A stretch of 64,000 bases of DNA from Epiperipatus broadwayi (lineage: Eukaryota > Onychophora > Udeonychophora > Euonychophora > Peripatidae): assembly GCA_028023455.1 (NCBI GenBank), contig JAQFVV010012497.1:3908001-3972000 (forward strand), in the 5' to 3' direction. Each line of letters starts with the position of its first letter. The stretch's first letter is position 1. The notes beneath the pieces were generated by a model. It saw only the letters and a list, made by a program, of their open reading frames with translations. It made no database searches and had not been told where the DNA came from. Positions 43,399-55,400 of this stretch are shown here, one piece after another. The position numbers and the translations under genes are program-made.

Positions 43399-43847
43399 GC
43401 ATTTTTCAATACATCAACGGAACTATAAACGAAGCGACTGGATTAACGCCAATCCACCTCCATTTTGGTAAACCAGAACCGCCACTAATCAAAATACCCT
43501 TACCAATAGATGACCCGAAAGTTAACACTGAGGATGATCAACGGGCAGTTCGCCATCGTTTACAAGCCCGGGAGAAAAGAAGACAGTTAAAGGAGATTGG
43601 GTCGTACCAATTCCAAGTTGGGGATCAAGTTTGGGTGAGACTTCCAAAGCCCAGCAACCGAGATCAAGGGAAATACAAAAAATTTTTCCCACTATATCAG
43701 CAGCCATATGTAATAAAAGAAGCAAACAGACCAAATGCATATTTACTGGAAGATCAAGGAATTATCAAGGGAACGTACAATGCCAGAAGTTTGAAACCTG
43801 TTTATAACCGAGCCAACCATCACCCACCAGATCCAGGGGCATATTAA
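43380..43847 (+). CDS. pol: pol part 4: integrase C-terminal region
   Basis: Begins INEATGLTPIHLHFGKPEPP, a usual block after the integrase core. Then comes FQVGDQVWVRLPK and FPLYQQPYVIKEANRP, a variant of the GPY/F module, and NARSLKPVYNR at the end. No chromodomain is present. This is the end of the coding region; the stop lies about 400 bases before the 3' LTR. Confidence 0.85.
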   Translation: MGEQTVSIFQYINGTINEATGLTPIHLHFGKPEPPLIKIPLPIDDPKVNTEDDQRAVRHRLQAREKRRQLKEIGSYQFQVGDQVWVRLPKPSNRDQGKYKKFFPLYQQPYVIKEANRPNAYLLEDQGIIKGTYNARSLKPVYNRANHHPPDPGAY

Positions 43848-44248
43848 TGAAGAAACTCATGGACATGGACCTGAATTCGGATGTGACAAAGACAGCAATG
43901 TTTTTTTTCTCTCTGTAAGATTTAGAAGTTAGGTAGTTTCAATGTTATCCGTGCGTAAGTTAGTGATTAGTTTACCAAAATATTCGTTAGAGTTAAAACC
44001 CTAGTAAAAAAAAAAAAAAAAATTGATCCGGGTATATATCTGTATATATTTGTATCTTTGAATTTATCCCCTCATTTAAAAAAAAGGAAAAAAAAAACAA
44101 AGATGTATTGTTACCTTATATTTTTTTTTAGATTTCTGTTGGGCTGACTTGGCTAGTCAATATTATTTGTTTGTCAAAGAGACTCCTCGGTAGACCTTTA
44201 TGTAAGACCTTTTTTTTTTTAAAAATTTTTTTCGTAACTAAGGGAATG
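43848..44248 (+). other. 3' untranslated region and polypurine tract
   Basis: No env or other ORF. It has several A and T runs (A17 near 44010, T-rich near 44210). The short purine-rich AAGGGAATG directly before the LTR start is the likely primer for plus-strand synthesis. Confidence 0.6.
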
Positions 44249-47200
44249 TGAAACAGGAAGATTGCTCTGCAAGTCTTCGTTTCACCTTTCTCTTACATTT
44301 CACCTACCCTTATACCTAAATTCGAATCCCAAATCGTTCGTAGTGTGTCTGTACGGCCATTTATATACTAAAATCCCGCCTAAAATAAACCACGTAGGCA
44401 TTATTACTCGTGGAGTCCAATTTTCAACCCTTTATTTTTATTGATATATAAATGTCGAGTATGTGCATGTTTACATATTCATTTAAAAGGTTATATAGGT
44501 AAAACTACACACAGACTACGATGATAACTGTTAAATATTAATATCAGTCATTGGAATTATATTATTGGATTGTGGTTGTTGAGTTCATTTATTTTAAAAA
44601 AATATTGCGTTGCAATATTTATTTTCTATTGTCGGTAAAATAATAATTATTAAAAGTAGTTTATAAACGGATTCATGCAATTACAATCTAAATGTGAAAT
44701 AATTTAATATTTTTCTAAAATTATAAAGTTCCCGCCATTGAAAATTATATAAATATAAAATATGGCTAGGTTGAGAATATAATAGATTTAAAGTAAAACA
44801 TCTTGGATTATAAATTCACACTTCGTATGTCTACTTAGGAATTTCCAATTAGCAAAAGTCTTCAACAGAATGAAATAAATGTTTTAATCTTCTTTCAATC
44901 TGAGCATTTACTGGAATTTATAATTGTAAACTAAAAAAAAACCTTAAAATGGATTCCTTCTGATGTTCAGATAAGAAATAACTAATTGATAGAAATGCAA
45001 AAGGTTAAAGGTTTGTCATGCCCCAAGGCAGGTTCTTTTATAAGATAAACAGTATATATTGAATGTTTTTCTTTTGTTTGAGGGAAGGGAAGAAACAAAA
45101 AGCTGATTCTGATTCTGAGGCTGTTTTTCTGCTGTTTGATTTTTGCGTTTTGATTTTATTTTCTGAGGTTATAATTTGGTTTATTCTGAGAATTCGGACG
45201 GTCTGAACTATTATTTTCGGAATGCTGATCCTGATGTTTTGCTGACCGACCATCCGTGACTTAAATAATCCGCTTTCAAGAAAATGTACAAAATGCTGAC
45301 CTATCATAGAACCGCCAATATGACTGAGTAGAGTCGGCACCGTGGCTATTTTCCTTTCGGAAATAGCTGGCCACTGCCGATGTACCATCTGACACATCGC
45401 CAACATGCCTTAAGGAACCGCCTATGCTGCTGCAAACAGAGACTGAATTAACATGCTGCTAAATCTTATCCACTCCTGAAATGTGCTCCAGCTTCAACCA
45501 CCCAAGCAACTGAAAGGTAACAAAATTAACCCAAGAGCTCTTGTGATCTAAAACCCGCTATAGCAAAAACAAACTCCCTTTTTCTCGCCACACTTATTAT
45601 CATGTATGTTTTAAAATGTATATTTAAATTTATTGCTCGATCTAAACCTTGGGTTAATATCAAATTTAAATTGTTTTATTTGCGTATTTTATGGGCTTGC
45701 ATAGCATCGACCGAGCGAAGCAAATTTTAATTAATGATACTCCCCATTCCTTATAAAGAATGTAATTTTACGTTCATGAGTCCCTCCCTTAAATGAGATT
45801 TAGTAAGCCGCTCGTTCGATGACTATATTATTTTCTTTATAATCCCTAGATTTGATTCATAATCTTCCAGGATGTATGCGAGGTGTGGGAATAACGATTG
45901 GCAGATGTGGGAGTGCTTGGGTTAATTACATTTTACTTAAATTCTCGCACTCACACCGTCCTTTTAATGTTAAACCCCATTATTTGTTTTAAGTATTTCT
46001 ATTGTTATTCTGAGTTTGGGAGAGTGTAGACGCTTTTCATCAATGCAGTGAATTGCTTAAGTGCCCAATCTTTCGTTATGTCTCCCTTTTTTTTTTTGAA
46101 TCGATTATATATATATTTTAGTGTTGCTGGCAAGGGTATTCGATGTTGAGATCACTTTGTTCTTTAAAAGGGCTTTAAACGGCCAAGTCCGTTTCCCCTT
46201 TACTTCTTCCTGCGGTTTCCAGTCAATGTGTGTACCAGAGCGTCACACCTGGGGATGCTGACGCAGTTCTTCGCAGCCATATGCTAGCATACTCCGATCT
46301 TTAGGGCTACGGCCGAGACCAATGTGGGGTGCAGCATATGCGTCTGATTTTATGATTTATTTCTTTATTGTCGTCACAAAGTTCCTGTAGTTTAAATGGA
46401 CTACCACCCTCCATCGTTTCCTAAACCTTGCGAGTACCACTGAATCCCTTTTTAAGTACTTTAAGATAATATCATACTCACACATATATTTCCGCACTAA
46501 GCAAGTCGCTGCTGCCAAGCTCATTGGAGCCGCTCTGTATGTCTTCTGAAGTCAGCCCTTATCGTAAAACTATTTAATATCTTTTATTATAAATAATTCC
46601 AGTACTCATATTCTTGGGCTTCGCATGTATTCAAGGTTTAGTAAGGCACATTCGTAAGCGATAATTGACCCAGGTTATAGATTAATGAGTAAAATGATTT
46701 AATCAATTGTAGTTAACCATTTGACGCCACTATTTAATAAATAAATAGTGCCAGAAATCATACTCAGCCACTTAATAAATCATGTTAATTTAATCAATTC
46801 TTTACGTTAGTGTTTATTTTCTGATTCATCTCATTGTCTCGTATTGTCTGGGTTATACACATATCTATTAAGATGTTCCAAACGCTAGCTGTTAATTTAT
46901 TTATAAATCTCACGTAGTCTCTTCTCTCTCTCTGACCACCGCGGCCTGAAAAGATGTTGCTATTGTGATGGCGNNNNNNNNNNNNNNNNNNNNNNNNNNN
47001 NNNNNNNNNNNNNNNNNNNNNNNNNNNNNNNNNNNNNNNNNNNNNNNNNNNNNNNNNNNNNNNNNNNNNNNNNNNNNNNNNNNNNNNNNNNNNNNNNNNN
47101 NNNNNNNNNNNNNNNNNNNNNNNNNNNNNNNNNNNNNNNNNNNNNNNNNNNNNNNNNNNNNNNNNNNNNNNNNNNNNNNNNNNNNNNNNNNNNNNNNNNN

Positions 47201-47503
47201 NNNNNNNNNNNNNNNNNNNNNNNNNNNNNNNNNNNNNNNNNNNNNNNNNNNNNNNNNNNNNNNNNNNNNNNNNNNNNNNNNNNNNNNNNNNNNNNNNNNN
47301 NNNNNNNNNNNNNNNNNNNNNNNNNNNNNNNNNNNNNNNNNNNNNNNNNNNNNNNNNNNNNNNNNNNNNNNNNNNNNNNNNNNNNNNNNNNNNNNNNNNN
47401 NNNNNNNNNNNNNNNNNNNNNNNNNNNNNNNNNNNNNNNNNNNNNNNNNNNNNNNNNNNNNNNNNNNNNNNNNTTATGAAATGTGCGAATTCTTACTGTT
47501 ACA
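44249..47503 (+). repeat. 3' LTR, interrupted by an assembly gap
   Basis: Nearly identical to the 5' LTR from TGAAACAGGAAG to CTTACTGTTACA. The run of N removes a stretch that corresponds to 38044-38164 of the 5' LTR (121 bases). With that substitution the LTR would be about 2876 bp, matching its partner. The minus-strand ORF at 45406-45038 is open here too. Confidence 0.9.
46974..47473. other. assembly gap, 500 N
   Basis: Exactly 500 N, so a placeholder length. The flanks align to the 5' LTR at 38043 and 38165, which predicts about 121 missing bases. The ORF that spans the gap is not real. Confidence 0.95.
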
Positions 47504-47734
47504 ATATATATATATTAAGAGAAAACCTCCGTGAACACAAGTTTACATAGATAATTAATAAAATATACTAGATGGAGATTTCATTAAGTAGGTTTCTATA
47601 TGACAAAAATCCTATGATCCCCAAGGAAGTGTATTTTGTGCTGAATCAGCACTCATAAGTTGGCCAAAATGTTTTTATCGTTCTTTCTGCCTTATATAAA
47701 AAAATGTATTTATATTTTTCAGAAATGTATATTC

Positions 47735-47800
47735 TCTTACTGGTCTGAATCAATTGATGAACCCTGGTTCAGCATGAAATGTGCATCTTGGGGATCATAG
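47735..47800 (+). ncRNA. hammerhead ribozyme, family B (C3 lost)
   Basis: Core reads UUGAUGA (C3 to U), stem II is damaged (ACCCU opposite AGCAU), GAAA is intact, then ATGTGCAT and C17 at 47787. Stem I UCAA pairs with UUGG. Expected to be inactive, but it supplies the family GAAA that the other B copies have lost. Confidence 0.7.
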
Positions 47801-48095
47801 ATCTTTTTCATATGTCTTTCGTCATATGTTTATGATTACATTCCTCCACAAGGTGTTAAAAGTGGATAGAAACCAGTCCCTGCCTTAAGTGAGAGTTGTG
47901 TAGTGAAAATTGCACTCCAGAAATATTATTTATTATCGTATAATCTGTAGTCTAATAAATAACTAATAAAAATTATTAATAGACTTTCATGGATTTGTGT
48001 CAAAGTTGTGAGAACAGCACATTTGACACCAAATAAACTGTAGTAATTTTCTATATATACATACTGAATGATAATAAAGATATGTGTAAAAGGTT

Positions 48096-48160
48096 GTGGT
48101 CTGGGCCAACTAATGAGTGCTGATTCAGCACAAAACATGCATCTTGGGGATAATAGATCT
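48096..48160 (+). ncRNA. hammerhead ribozyme, family B (G5 and G12 lost)
   Basis: Core CUAAUGA at 48110-48116, perfect stem II GUGCU/AGCAC with loop GAUUC, AAAA for GAAA, then ACATGCAT and C17 at 48143. Stem I CCAA pairs with UUGG. Both lost bases are G-to-A transitions. Confidence 0.7.
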
Positions 48161-48539
48161 TTTCATATGTCTTTGATCATATGTTTATGATTACATTTCT
48201 TCACAAGGTATTAACAATGAATAGAAACTAGTCACTATGATGAGTGAGAGTGGTGTAGTGAAATATTCATTATTAAAGGCCAATAATGTCACCCTATTGG
48301 GTAAGAGGTTATTATATATTTTCTTTTGTTACACAATTGATAATGAGAACCAAAATATTAAAAAAACCTGGGGAGGGGGGTTAAAATAAGCATTATTTTT
48401 ATTGAATGCTGACAGAACATTTTCATTTTCAAAAAAGAAATTAATGCAAAAAAAATAATAATAATAACCAGATTAAGCTAGTATTAAATATCAGCTCCAG
48501 TTGATAGCAGATATATCTGCAGGTGTAAGAGTTTTTATT

Positions 48540-49700
48540 CACTTTTTAAAAAAAAATATAGATTCATTTCTGTGGTGTAGGAAGTTAATGACAAAATTAT
48601 AAAAATAGTTGACATTGAAAATAAATCTTTCTATATTTTCTATAAGGGCAGTGATTGAAAGAACATGAATGTGAGTGTTCTGTGTAGTTGGTGCAGAAGT
48701 AGAGTAGCAGATTCTGATGCTTTGTCCATGGATCACTGCCTGGTGCTTTCATTTCCAGTCCTCAAATTTCTTATAAGAAATAAGGATTCAATTATTTTTA
48801 TTATTTTTAGTTTAGGTGATCAATAATATGAGTCAGTAATAAATGTGGAGGGAAATGCACACTGGAATAAGATGTTTGGCTGTTTCTTTCTGCGTACCAC
48901 ATAGTAAGCAGATTGTTTTTATTTGCAGAAGTCATTTGACCATCGAGATTATGATTTTGTATTTATCTTAATTAAGAAATCTAGGTATTTGAATTAGATT
49001 ACCAAAACATAAATGTCTGAAAAGTTTTTTTTACCAGTAATATAAGAAATGAATTAATGATTTTTTCAGATTAAGCACTATTGGTCAAATTATAGGCTTT
49101 CCAATACTTGACTTTTTTAAAAAACAAGGATAGATAGATCTGTTTGTTTATGTTAAAATAGTAATTTTGATTTCTTAGAATTGATTGGTAGTAAATTGAG
49201 ATAAGAAACAGTTAATTTAGTAAATTCATTTATAGTCATTTACAAATTAAATGTCTTGATATAATGCAATGGGAGATGGTTAAATAAGCTTTTTTTTTTC
49301 ATTCTTATAATATTAAGAATAGCTACTCTTTTGCCCTAAAAGATGTAATTATTCTTTATAATGTGAATTTTAAATTTAATTGTTGAGGCAAAATAAATAA
49401 TTTTGATAAAAATCATATTATTTAGATTCTTTTGCATGTAAATATAACGTTTTCTATTGAAGCTAATAATGTTGTTGATCATTAGTTTTGATGCAATGAT
49501 AGACAAATATTAAAAATCTAGAAATTTATGGAGCATGGAGAGTAAATAGAAGGTATTTGTTTTCCAGAAAAAATGCTCCATATAGATGACTTAGTTATTG
49601 GAGATTAAAGAGATAGAAAATTATTTCGGTATAGAAGACAATTGGGAGAGAAATTTCTTGAAACAGAGTAAGTAACTACATTATCAACATGTAAAATGTA
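48540..49700 (-). pseudogene. possible LINE C-terminal remnant
   Basis: Minus-strand TICLLCGTQKETAKHLIPVC (near 48930-48870) has the CxxC...H....C knuckle found at the end of many LINE RT proteins. A following open stretch at 48736-48539 has no clear domain. The rest is too worn to read. The LINE at 49.8-52.3 kb has the same orientation, so both may derive from one element, but order and gap are unclear. Confidence 0.4.
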
Positions 49701-49769
49701 GTTGATATTTTAATATTGTGTTATATGTATATCCTAAGAAATTTGTTTTTAAAATGAAGTATTAGTGGA

Positions 49770-52250
49770 TTAATGTCCTCATTGTCAACTTATAAATCTA
49801 AAGTTTTGTTATTGCAGGCATATCATTCTGTGCATAAGCACTTTTTATATTTGCATATAAACGTTTTCAGTTTCACTAATTATCTTTTTAAGATAAAATG
49901 TCTTTGGTTTATCCCTCGCCTTTCTTTCCAAAACTTCATTCTCCTATTTTTTTATAAAAATATGTCTCAGAATGGCTTTCAGGAATTTATCATGTTCAAC
50001 AATTCTTTTTTCATACATATTTCTCTCTATATCTGATCATTATTAATCTTCCTTTTCAATGAACTTGTCCAAGCCAATATTCTTCAAAGATATATTTCCA
50101 AACCTATTTTGATTCTATCCTGTTTTTCCAAATATCAAATATTATCCCCATACATCAGAATATTCCAAACAAAAGTTCTAACAAATTTCATCCTAATTGT
50201 GATATCAATATGTTGATTTAGTTATAAGATCTTTTTATTTTGAAGTTTTTTTTGTTAGCATTATTTTTTTTTCTCTCAACTAGGTTTTTTATTATCACTA
50301 GAAACCACACAACCCACATAATAAAATTTCTTATCTTCAGACTTTATAATATTTATGCATACATCTAATTCTTCATTTATTTGTTGATTGACTGTCAGTA
50401 AAATCTTTTTTTACCAATATTTATTCTCAGTTTGTAACTCTTCAAAAGATTATGTAATGTCTTAAGCATTTTATTCATTTTTTTAAAATTTACAATTAAA
50501 GTCGTATCATCTGAATAACAAATAAATGCTCTGAAATAAGCTTTCCATTAATTTTTTTTTTTTTCATGATCATTATATTTTAAATAAATAAGTTGAACAA
50601 ATAAAATGACAGAAGGCACCTCTGTTACATACCTTGTTTTAGATTATCTTTATTCTGTTCACACCTTTAGCATTTATATAAATTTAGAACCAACTTTTAT
50701 CCTTTAATCAAGACCCAAATTCTTTATTATTTGAAACACCAAGTCAATAAAGGGCTGTAAAATTTCTATCCATTTTTAATCTTTTCTGCAAAATTATTAT
50801 TAATGTCATCATTGTTTCCCTGGTTTCCTTTCCAAATCTAAAATCATAATGATCATCATTGAAGTTTTTATCTTCCTGCATCCTGTTTCTAATTATAATT
50901 CATAGCTTCTTGAACATATGAGATATTCTATAGTTGTGCAAAAATTTGCATTTAACTTTTTTGGAAACATAGTACCTTGTTATATCAAATAAACCAGTTT
51001 TCATAATATCAGTTCATTTTTTTTCAAAAGCTTCACTGGAATGCTATCTACACCAGTTAATCTATTATTTTTTATCTGAGCTTCTTTTCTTATCCTGGTT
51101 TTCTTTCATTTCCTTTTTATCCTTCCATTTTTCAAAAAAGGTGATTTACTTTTTTATTTGGACAATAATGCCAATATTTCTCCTTTTAATAATTTAGTAT
51201 TTTAATCCTTGTATAGGTTTTTTAATCTTTCATCTATTTAAATTCTTTTCAATTTTTATTTATTTTTTATTCTCTATTTTGTTGTTATTAAATTTTTAAA
51301 TTATTTTGTACTGCTCAAAGTCTTTATTCCTAATCTTGTTTTTTATTTTCAATTCATGTATGGAATTTTAGTTATAATCATCATTTTTAACCCAGCATTT
51401 TTGTAGCTCTCTCTTTATATCTTTTTAAATATTATTTCAACCCATGTTATCATTATATTCCAAAGCAGTTTTGTTTTTGAATTCCTTAGCTATTTTTAAG
51501 GACATCTGTGATTAATGAAACTCTGAAAGCGCTCAGCCTAAAAAAAAAATTGTTATGTGGAATAGTTTCACCTTCAATACATTAGAGTATTATTAAAATT
51601 TAATATTGTATTTTGTTCGAACAAGTAGATAGTCACCACTTGATTTCTGTATCTCTGCTTGGCTCTAATCTAATCAATCAAATATATTTTAAAATCTCTG
51701 GGTGATTTTTATAAGTAGTGTTTATTTTGATAGACCATAACATGTATTATCTTTTGCTGTTTCTTGTTACACACAAAATCCAACCAACCTTTTTACATTC
51801 ATCTTCTCAAATCAAATCTATCATGTATATACTGACACATCAAAATCATCCATAAAAATAATATTATCTTTCATATTCAAAGCTCAATAATTCTTCAAGT
51901 TTTTCATAAATCTTTTCAGTCTCTTAATCTACATTACAGTAGTAGAAAAATATAGCTTTATTATAAATATCAAATCCACCGATCTTTTATCTTGATATTC
52001 TTTTCCTCACATGGTATGTATTTAAAACACATTATATGCTATTTACCTTTTAAAATACATCAGTGCCATTTATTCCAGTTTTATCACCTCTATTATAAAA
52101 TCTTCTAATCTAAAATCATTTCTTGTCCATCTAGTCTCATATTTATCTCAAACAACATATTTTATCATAATGAATTCTTTATCTCTTCCAGTTCACTGGT
52201 TATAACAATGTTCTCACATTCTAATTACCCATCACAAATCTTTTTTTTTT
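49770..52250 (-). pseudogene. LINE remnant with endonuclease and reverse transcriptase
   Basis: Minus-strand pieces in order: NIIFMDDFDVS (endonuclease GDFN block, near 51860), HPEILKYI and TEIKWWLSTCSNKIQY (near 51690-51610), and DYDFRFGKETRETMMTLIII (near 50850). Then QGMQQRCLLSFYLFNLF (the RQGCPLSP block, near 50630), FKKMNKMLKTLHNLLKSYKL (thumb side, near 50470), and HDKFLKAILRHIF near 49990. Stops and shifts are frequent and the copy is dead. The family differs from the two LINEs at 23-30 kb. Confidence 0.65.
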
Positions 52251-52259
52251 TTTACAGTT

Positions 52260-55200
52260 AATGTATGTGATATAAAAAAAAGAAAAGAAAGAGCGCTAAA
52301 GCATATTTGCAGAATAAAGTTGTGGAAGAGACTGATATTTTTCCAATTGACCAAAATATAAAAAAATAGAAGAATATCATGATTCCTAAGGACTTAAAGA
52401 AGCTCATTGATGTAACTGAGTTAAAGGCAGGAGATATATCCAGTTGATTGATTGTTGAAGTTGCTTGCCTATTTGTCTATTATCATCAACAATAATTTTG
52501 AAGAGCATTATTATTCCTGAAGCAATCATTTTTGGCAAATTGAAACTAAAATGCAAAAGAAAAGAAGAATGGGAGACTCAGTTACTAAATGTAAATGGGA
52601 GATATGAAGAAATGATTTTAATTTGTAAAGCAAGAAGAGAATATCCTTTTTTAAGGAAAATAACCATAAAAATTGATTAAACTTTATGATTGTAATAATT
52701 CCAATAAAAATTTGAGAATGGCAATTATTAAAGAATGCATGCTATCTGGATGAATTACAGCTTTAGAGTAATGTTGTATTTTGTGATGCAATGGTTACTC
52801 TAAAGAGAAATAGGAAAAGTGTCTGGCTTTATTGTTCTTGTAATTGCAACTAATAATAGAAGTTATGACTCAGCATTTCTATCCCAGCAATAGGATAGAT
52901 AAAAGTTTATAACTGAGAACTTATACGTTATTTTTAGTCCAGTTATAGTGTGAGCAATGAATCACCATAATTTTTTAATGGAACAGAAGTAGTCAGATAA
53001 TATGTGTTTTCCAATTTTTAAATGAAGCATGTTTATTTCTTTAACTAAATATTCTGCCTGCAGACGTGATAATGTTAACAAAAGCCATGAAAAAGAATTT
53101 TGATTTTATTAAGAGAAATTTACATTTTAGTCAGCACCAATTCAGGATTAAAGGATTTTAGAAGCAATTGAATAGCATTATTAAGTGGAAGTTTTAGTTG
53201 TCCTTAAATGTCCTTCTTGGTTTTATCTTGGATTGTAAATTTGTTAGGAAAACTAATAGATAAAAGAATAGAGATTAAGTCAAAGTTTAAATTAGAAGGG
53301 CAAACAAATAAGCCAATAAGTCAAGAATTTTTTTAGAAAGATTTGTGGAGGAAAGATTTCTATTGAACTAATATAAATATTTTTGTATGAACTTAGAGTA
53401 AATATACATTTAAAATCATACATGATTAGCATTAGGTAAAAGTTAATGACTAACTTATAATTTAATTTATTAAAGCTTATTTATTATACAAATATAGTGT
53501 GATAATAATGTTGAGGGTGAAAGCAAAATAATAGAAAGGAATTATATTCATATGCTGATATAAATAATGAATCTTTTATGTTTAAAAACAGGATTTATGA
53601 TGGATGAGAATTCTCATCCCAGCAATAGCAAATCTAGAAATTGAAAACTTTCCTTATCCAAATTTAACAAGATACTGTTGATAGCAGCCAACAATATAAT
53701 ATGGAAGTGAGAGGACATTGTTGGATGGAGTTGGTACCAGTTTTATTTTGAACAGTAAAACACAATTCCATGTTAGAGTATTAAAAAAAAAAAAATTAAT
53801 TGAAAAGGAAAGATTATATTATAAAACTTAGTTAATTGTAGTTTATTAAAAAGGAAGGGATTGTTATTTAATATTTTAGAAAATATAACTGTTAAAATTA
53901 AGAATGTACTAAACAACTCTTTATATGAATCTAATAATGCTGATGTTGAATGTGCTTCGAACACACACACTATAATTATGTATTTCTGATTTTATTTTGG
54001 ATGTAAGAATTACCTTTTGGTAAGGGTGCTCAATGCTAAAAGTGCATTAAAAATATTATTTAATGTTTTCAATATTTTATTCATGTATGAAGCAGTATTA
54101 GTATTAATTTGAGTTTATTAGATTTCAGTAATAGAATTCTCATAGGTTGTGCAAATAAAAACATTTCTATGAGGTTCAATCAAATAAAGAATTGTTATTT
54201 TATTATTTGAAATTTTTGCATTCTATATTGTATATCAGTAAAACTTATAATGAATGTATAGTCATATTCTTTTTATTCCCAGTATTTATTAATTTCATAT
54301 ATGGACTTTTTAAAATAGCTTGTCTATTAACAAATATTATTAAAAAAACATCCAACCAAGAAATACAATTATTAATGGCCTTATCTTTTATCTTTGTTGC
54401 CATAATCTTTCAGACATAAGCTATGTGTTTCTTGGCTTATGTTTGTCCATATTTTCATATATGAGTGACTGATAAATTACATTTATGAAGCAGATAATCA
54501 TAACAACTATTTGTCTTGAATCTTTTATTAGGCTCCTGTAATGTTTAGGAAAATCAAATGCATATGGCTGTAATGTTTAATATGGTAAAAGAAAATTGTT
54601 TGGAATCTTTATAGGAAGTCAATTTTTAATGCTATAAGTCTTTAGTTATAGATTCTTGGTTAAGTATTAAGAAAGAGAATCATCATTTGATATGAGTTTT
54701 AAGTGATGAAACTATATTTTGAATTATTGGCAAAGCTGATCTGTTTAACAGTTTTTATATTATTTTCTGTGATGGAACTTTTCTTTTTTGTTGGAAGAAT
54801 ATATAAAATGCCAGTGAAAAATATCACTCATGGTAATATTAATTGAATATACAGAAGTTTAGTATGGGCAAATTTTTTTTCCATTCAGAGGCATAGTATT
54901 TACTAATAAAATATACTAGTGCTACAGAAAGTGTCTTGAAAGTATATATATCACAACCCCAAGTAGTGACGGCAATTTTTCCAAAAACACTATTCCTAAA
55001 AATTATTTCAAATTTATTCTTAAGTGAATAAGAAAAATAAATTAGGCTAGCATCCAAGATTACTGTTAAATAGTATGGAATGATTTGGATTTCAGTTAAA
55101 TATTGCAAAAAGCTGTATTTTGATTGTGAGATATTTTGTTGTTGTTGTTGTTTAGATGAAAAGTTGAGCTTATAGTTTTTGTTACATTAATCTTTGAAAA

Positions 55201-55326
55201 AAAAATTACAAAATTTTGATATTCTTATTAAGATTTTTCAATGATAAATTTTTCAAAAATATTTTAGTACTCCACTAGATATACTAAGCATATGTAGTAA
55301 ATGTTCTGCATGAAGACAGACTAAAG
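52260..55326. other. AT-rich DNA, no recognised gene
   Basis: One ORF at 52465-52680 has a basic segment (KLKLKCKRKEEWETQLL) with no domain I know, and could be a transposon fragment. The phrase TC(T/A)CATCCCAGCAATAG.A occurs near 52880 and 53610, suggesting an old duplication. A (TTG)n tract lies at about 55137-55152. Confidence 0.45.
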
Positions 55327-55400
55327 CAGAGATGTGCAACTTACAGCCCAAATACTATGGTAGCACATTTTGGGACTGAATTTAGCTCACTATATATATA
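55327..55400 (+). mobile_element. possible hAT-type terminus
   Basis: CAGAGATGTGCAACTTACAG followed by CCC resembles common hAT terminal repeats (CAGnGnTGTGCAACnTnCGGCCC). I found no matching inverted end, so it may be a truncated non-autonomous copy or chance. Confidence 0.35.

Larger units (their letters stand above)
35324..47503 (+). mobile_element. young Ty3/gypsy LTR retrotransposon, about 12 kb
   Basis: Two LTRs starting TG and ending CA flank a Lys-type primer site, a gag ORF, a pol region in the order protease, RT, RNase H, integrase, and a short purine tract. ATAT (or ATATAT) on both flanks fits a 4-6 bp target duplication inside a TA run. By eye I count about 35 substitutions over about 2.75 kb of aligned LTR (about 1.3 percent), so the insertion is recent. 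There is no env-like ORF after integrase. Pol order with integrase last identifies the Ty3/gypsy class. Confidence 0.92.
47620..48290 (+). mobile_element. family B tandem repeat (356-bp period)
   Basis: Two units in tandem; equivalent cleavage points at 47787 and 48143 are 356 bases apart. Shared text includes TTGGGGAT.ATAGATCTTTT, GTCTTT, CATATGTTTATGATTACATT and TTGTGTCAAAGTTGTGAG. The array starts about 120 bases after the LTR element and matches the array at 18.6-19.1 kb. Confidence 0.75.

Noticed and set aside
43848-44248. env gene of the LTR element, which would make it an endogenous retrovirus
   Set aside because: Only about 400 bases remain between pol and the 3' LTR and there is no ORF, signal peptide or membrane segment.
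46965-47534. 189-codon ORF
   Set aside because: Almost entirely made of N in the assembly gap.
52465-52680. 71-codon ORF with a Lys-rich segment
   Set aside because: No domain recognised, first residues low in complexity, no splice or transposon context. Mentioned only in the region entry.
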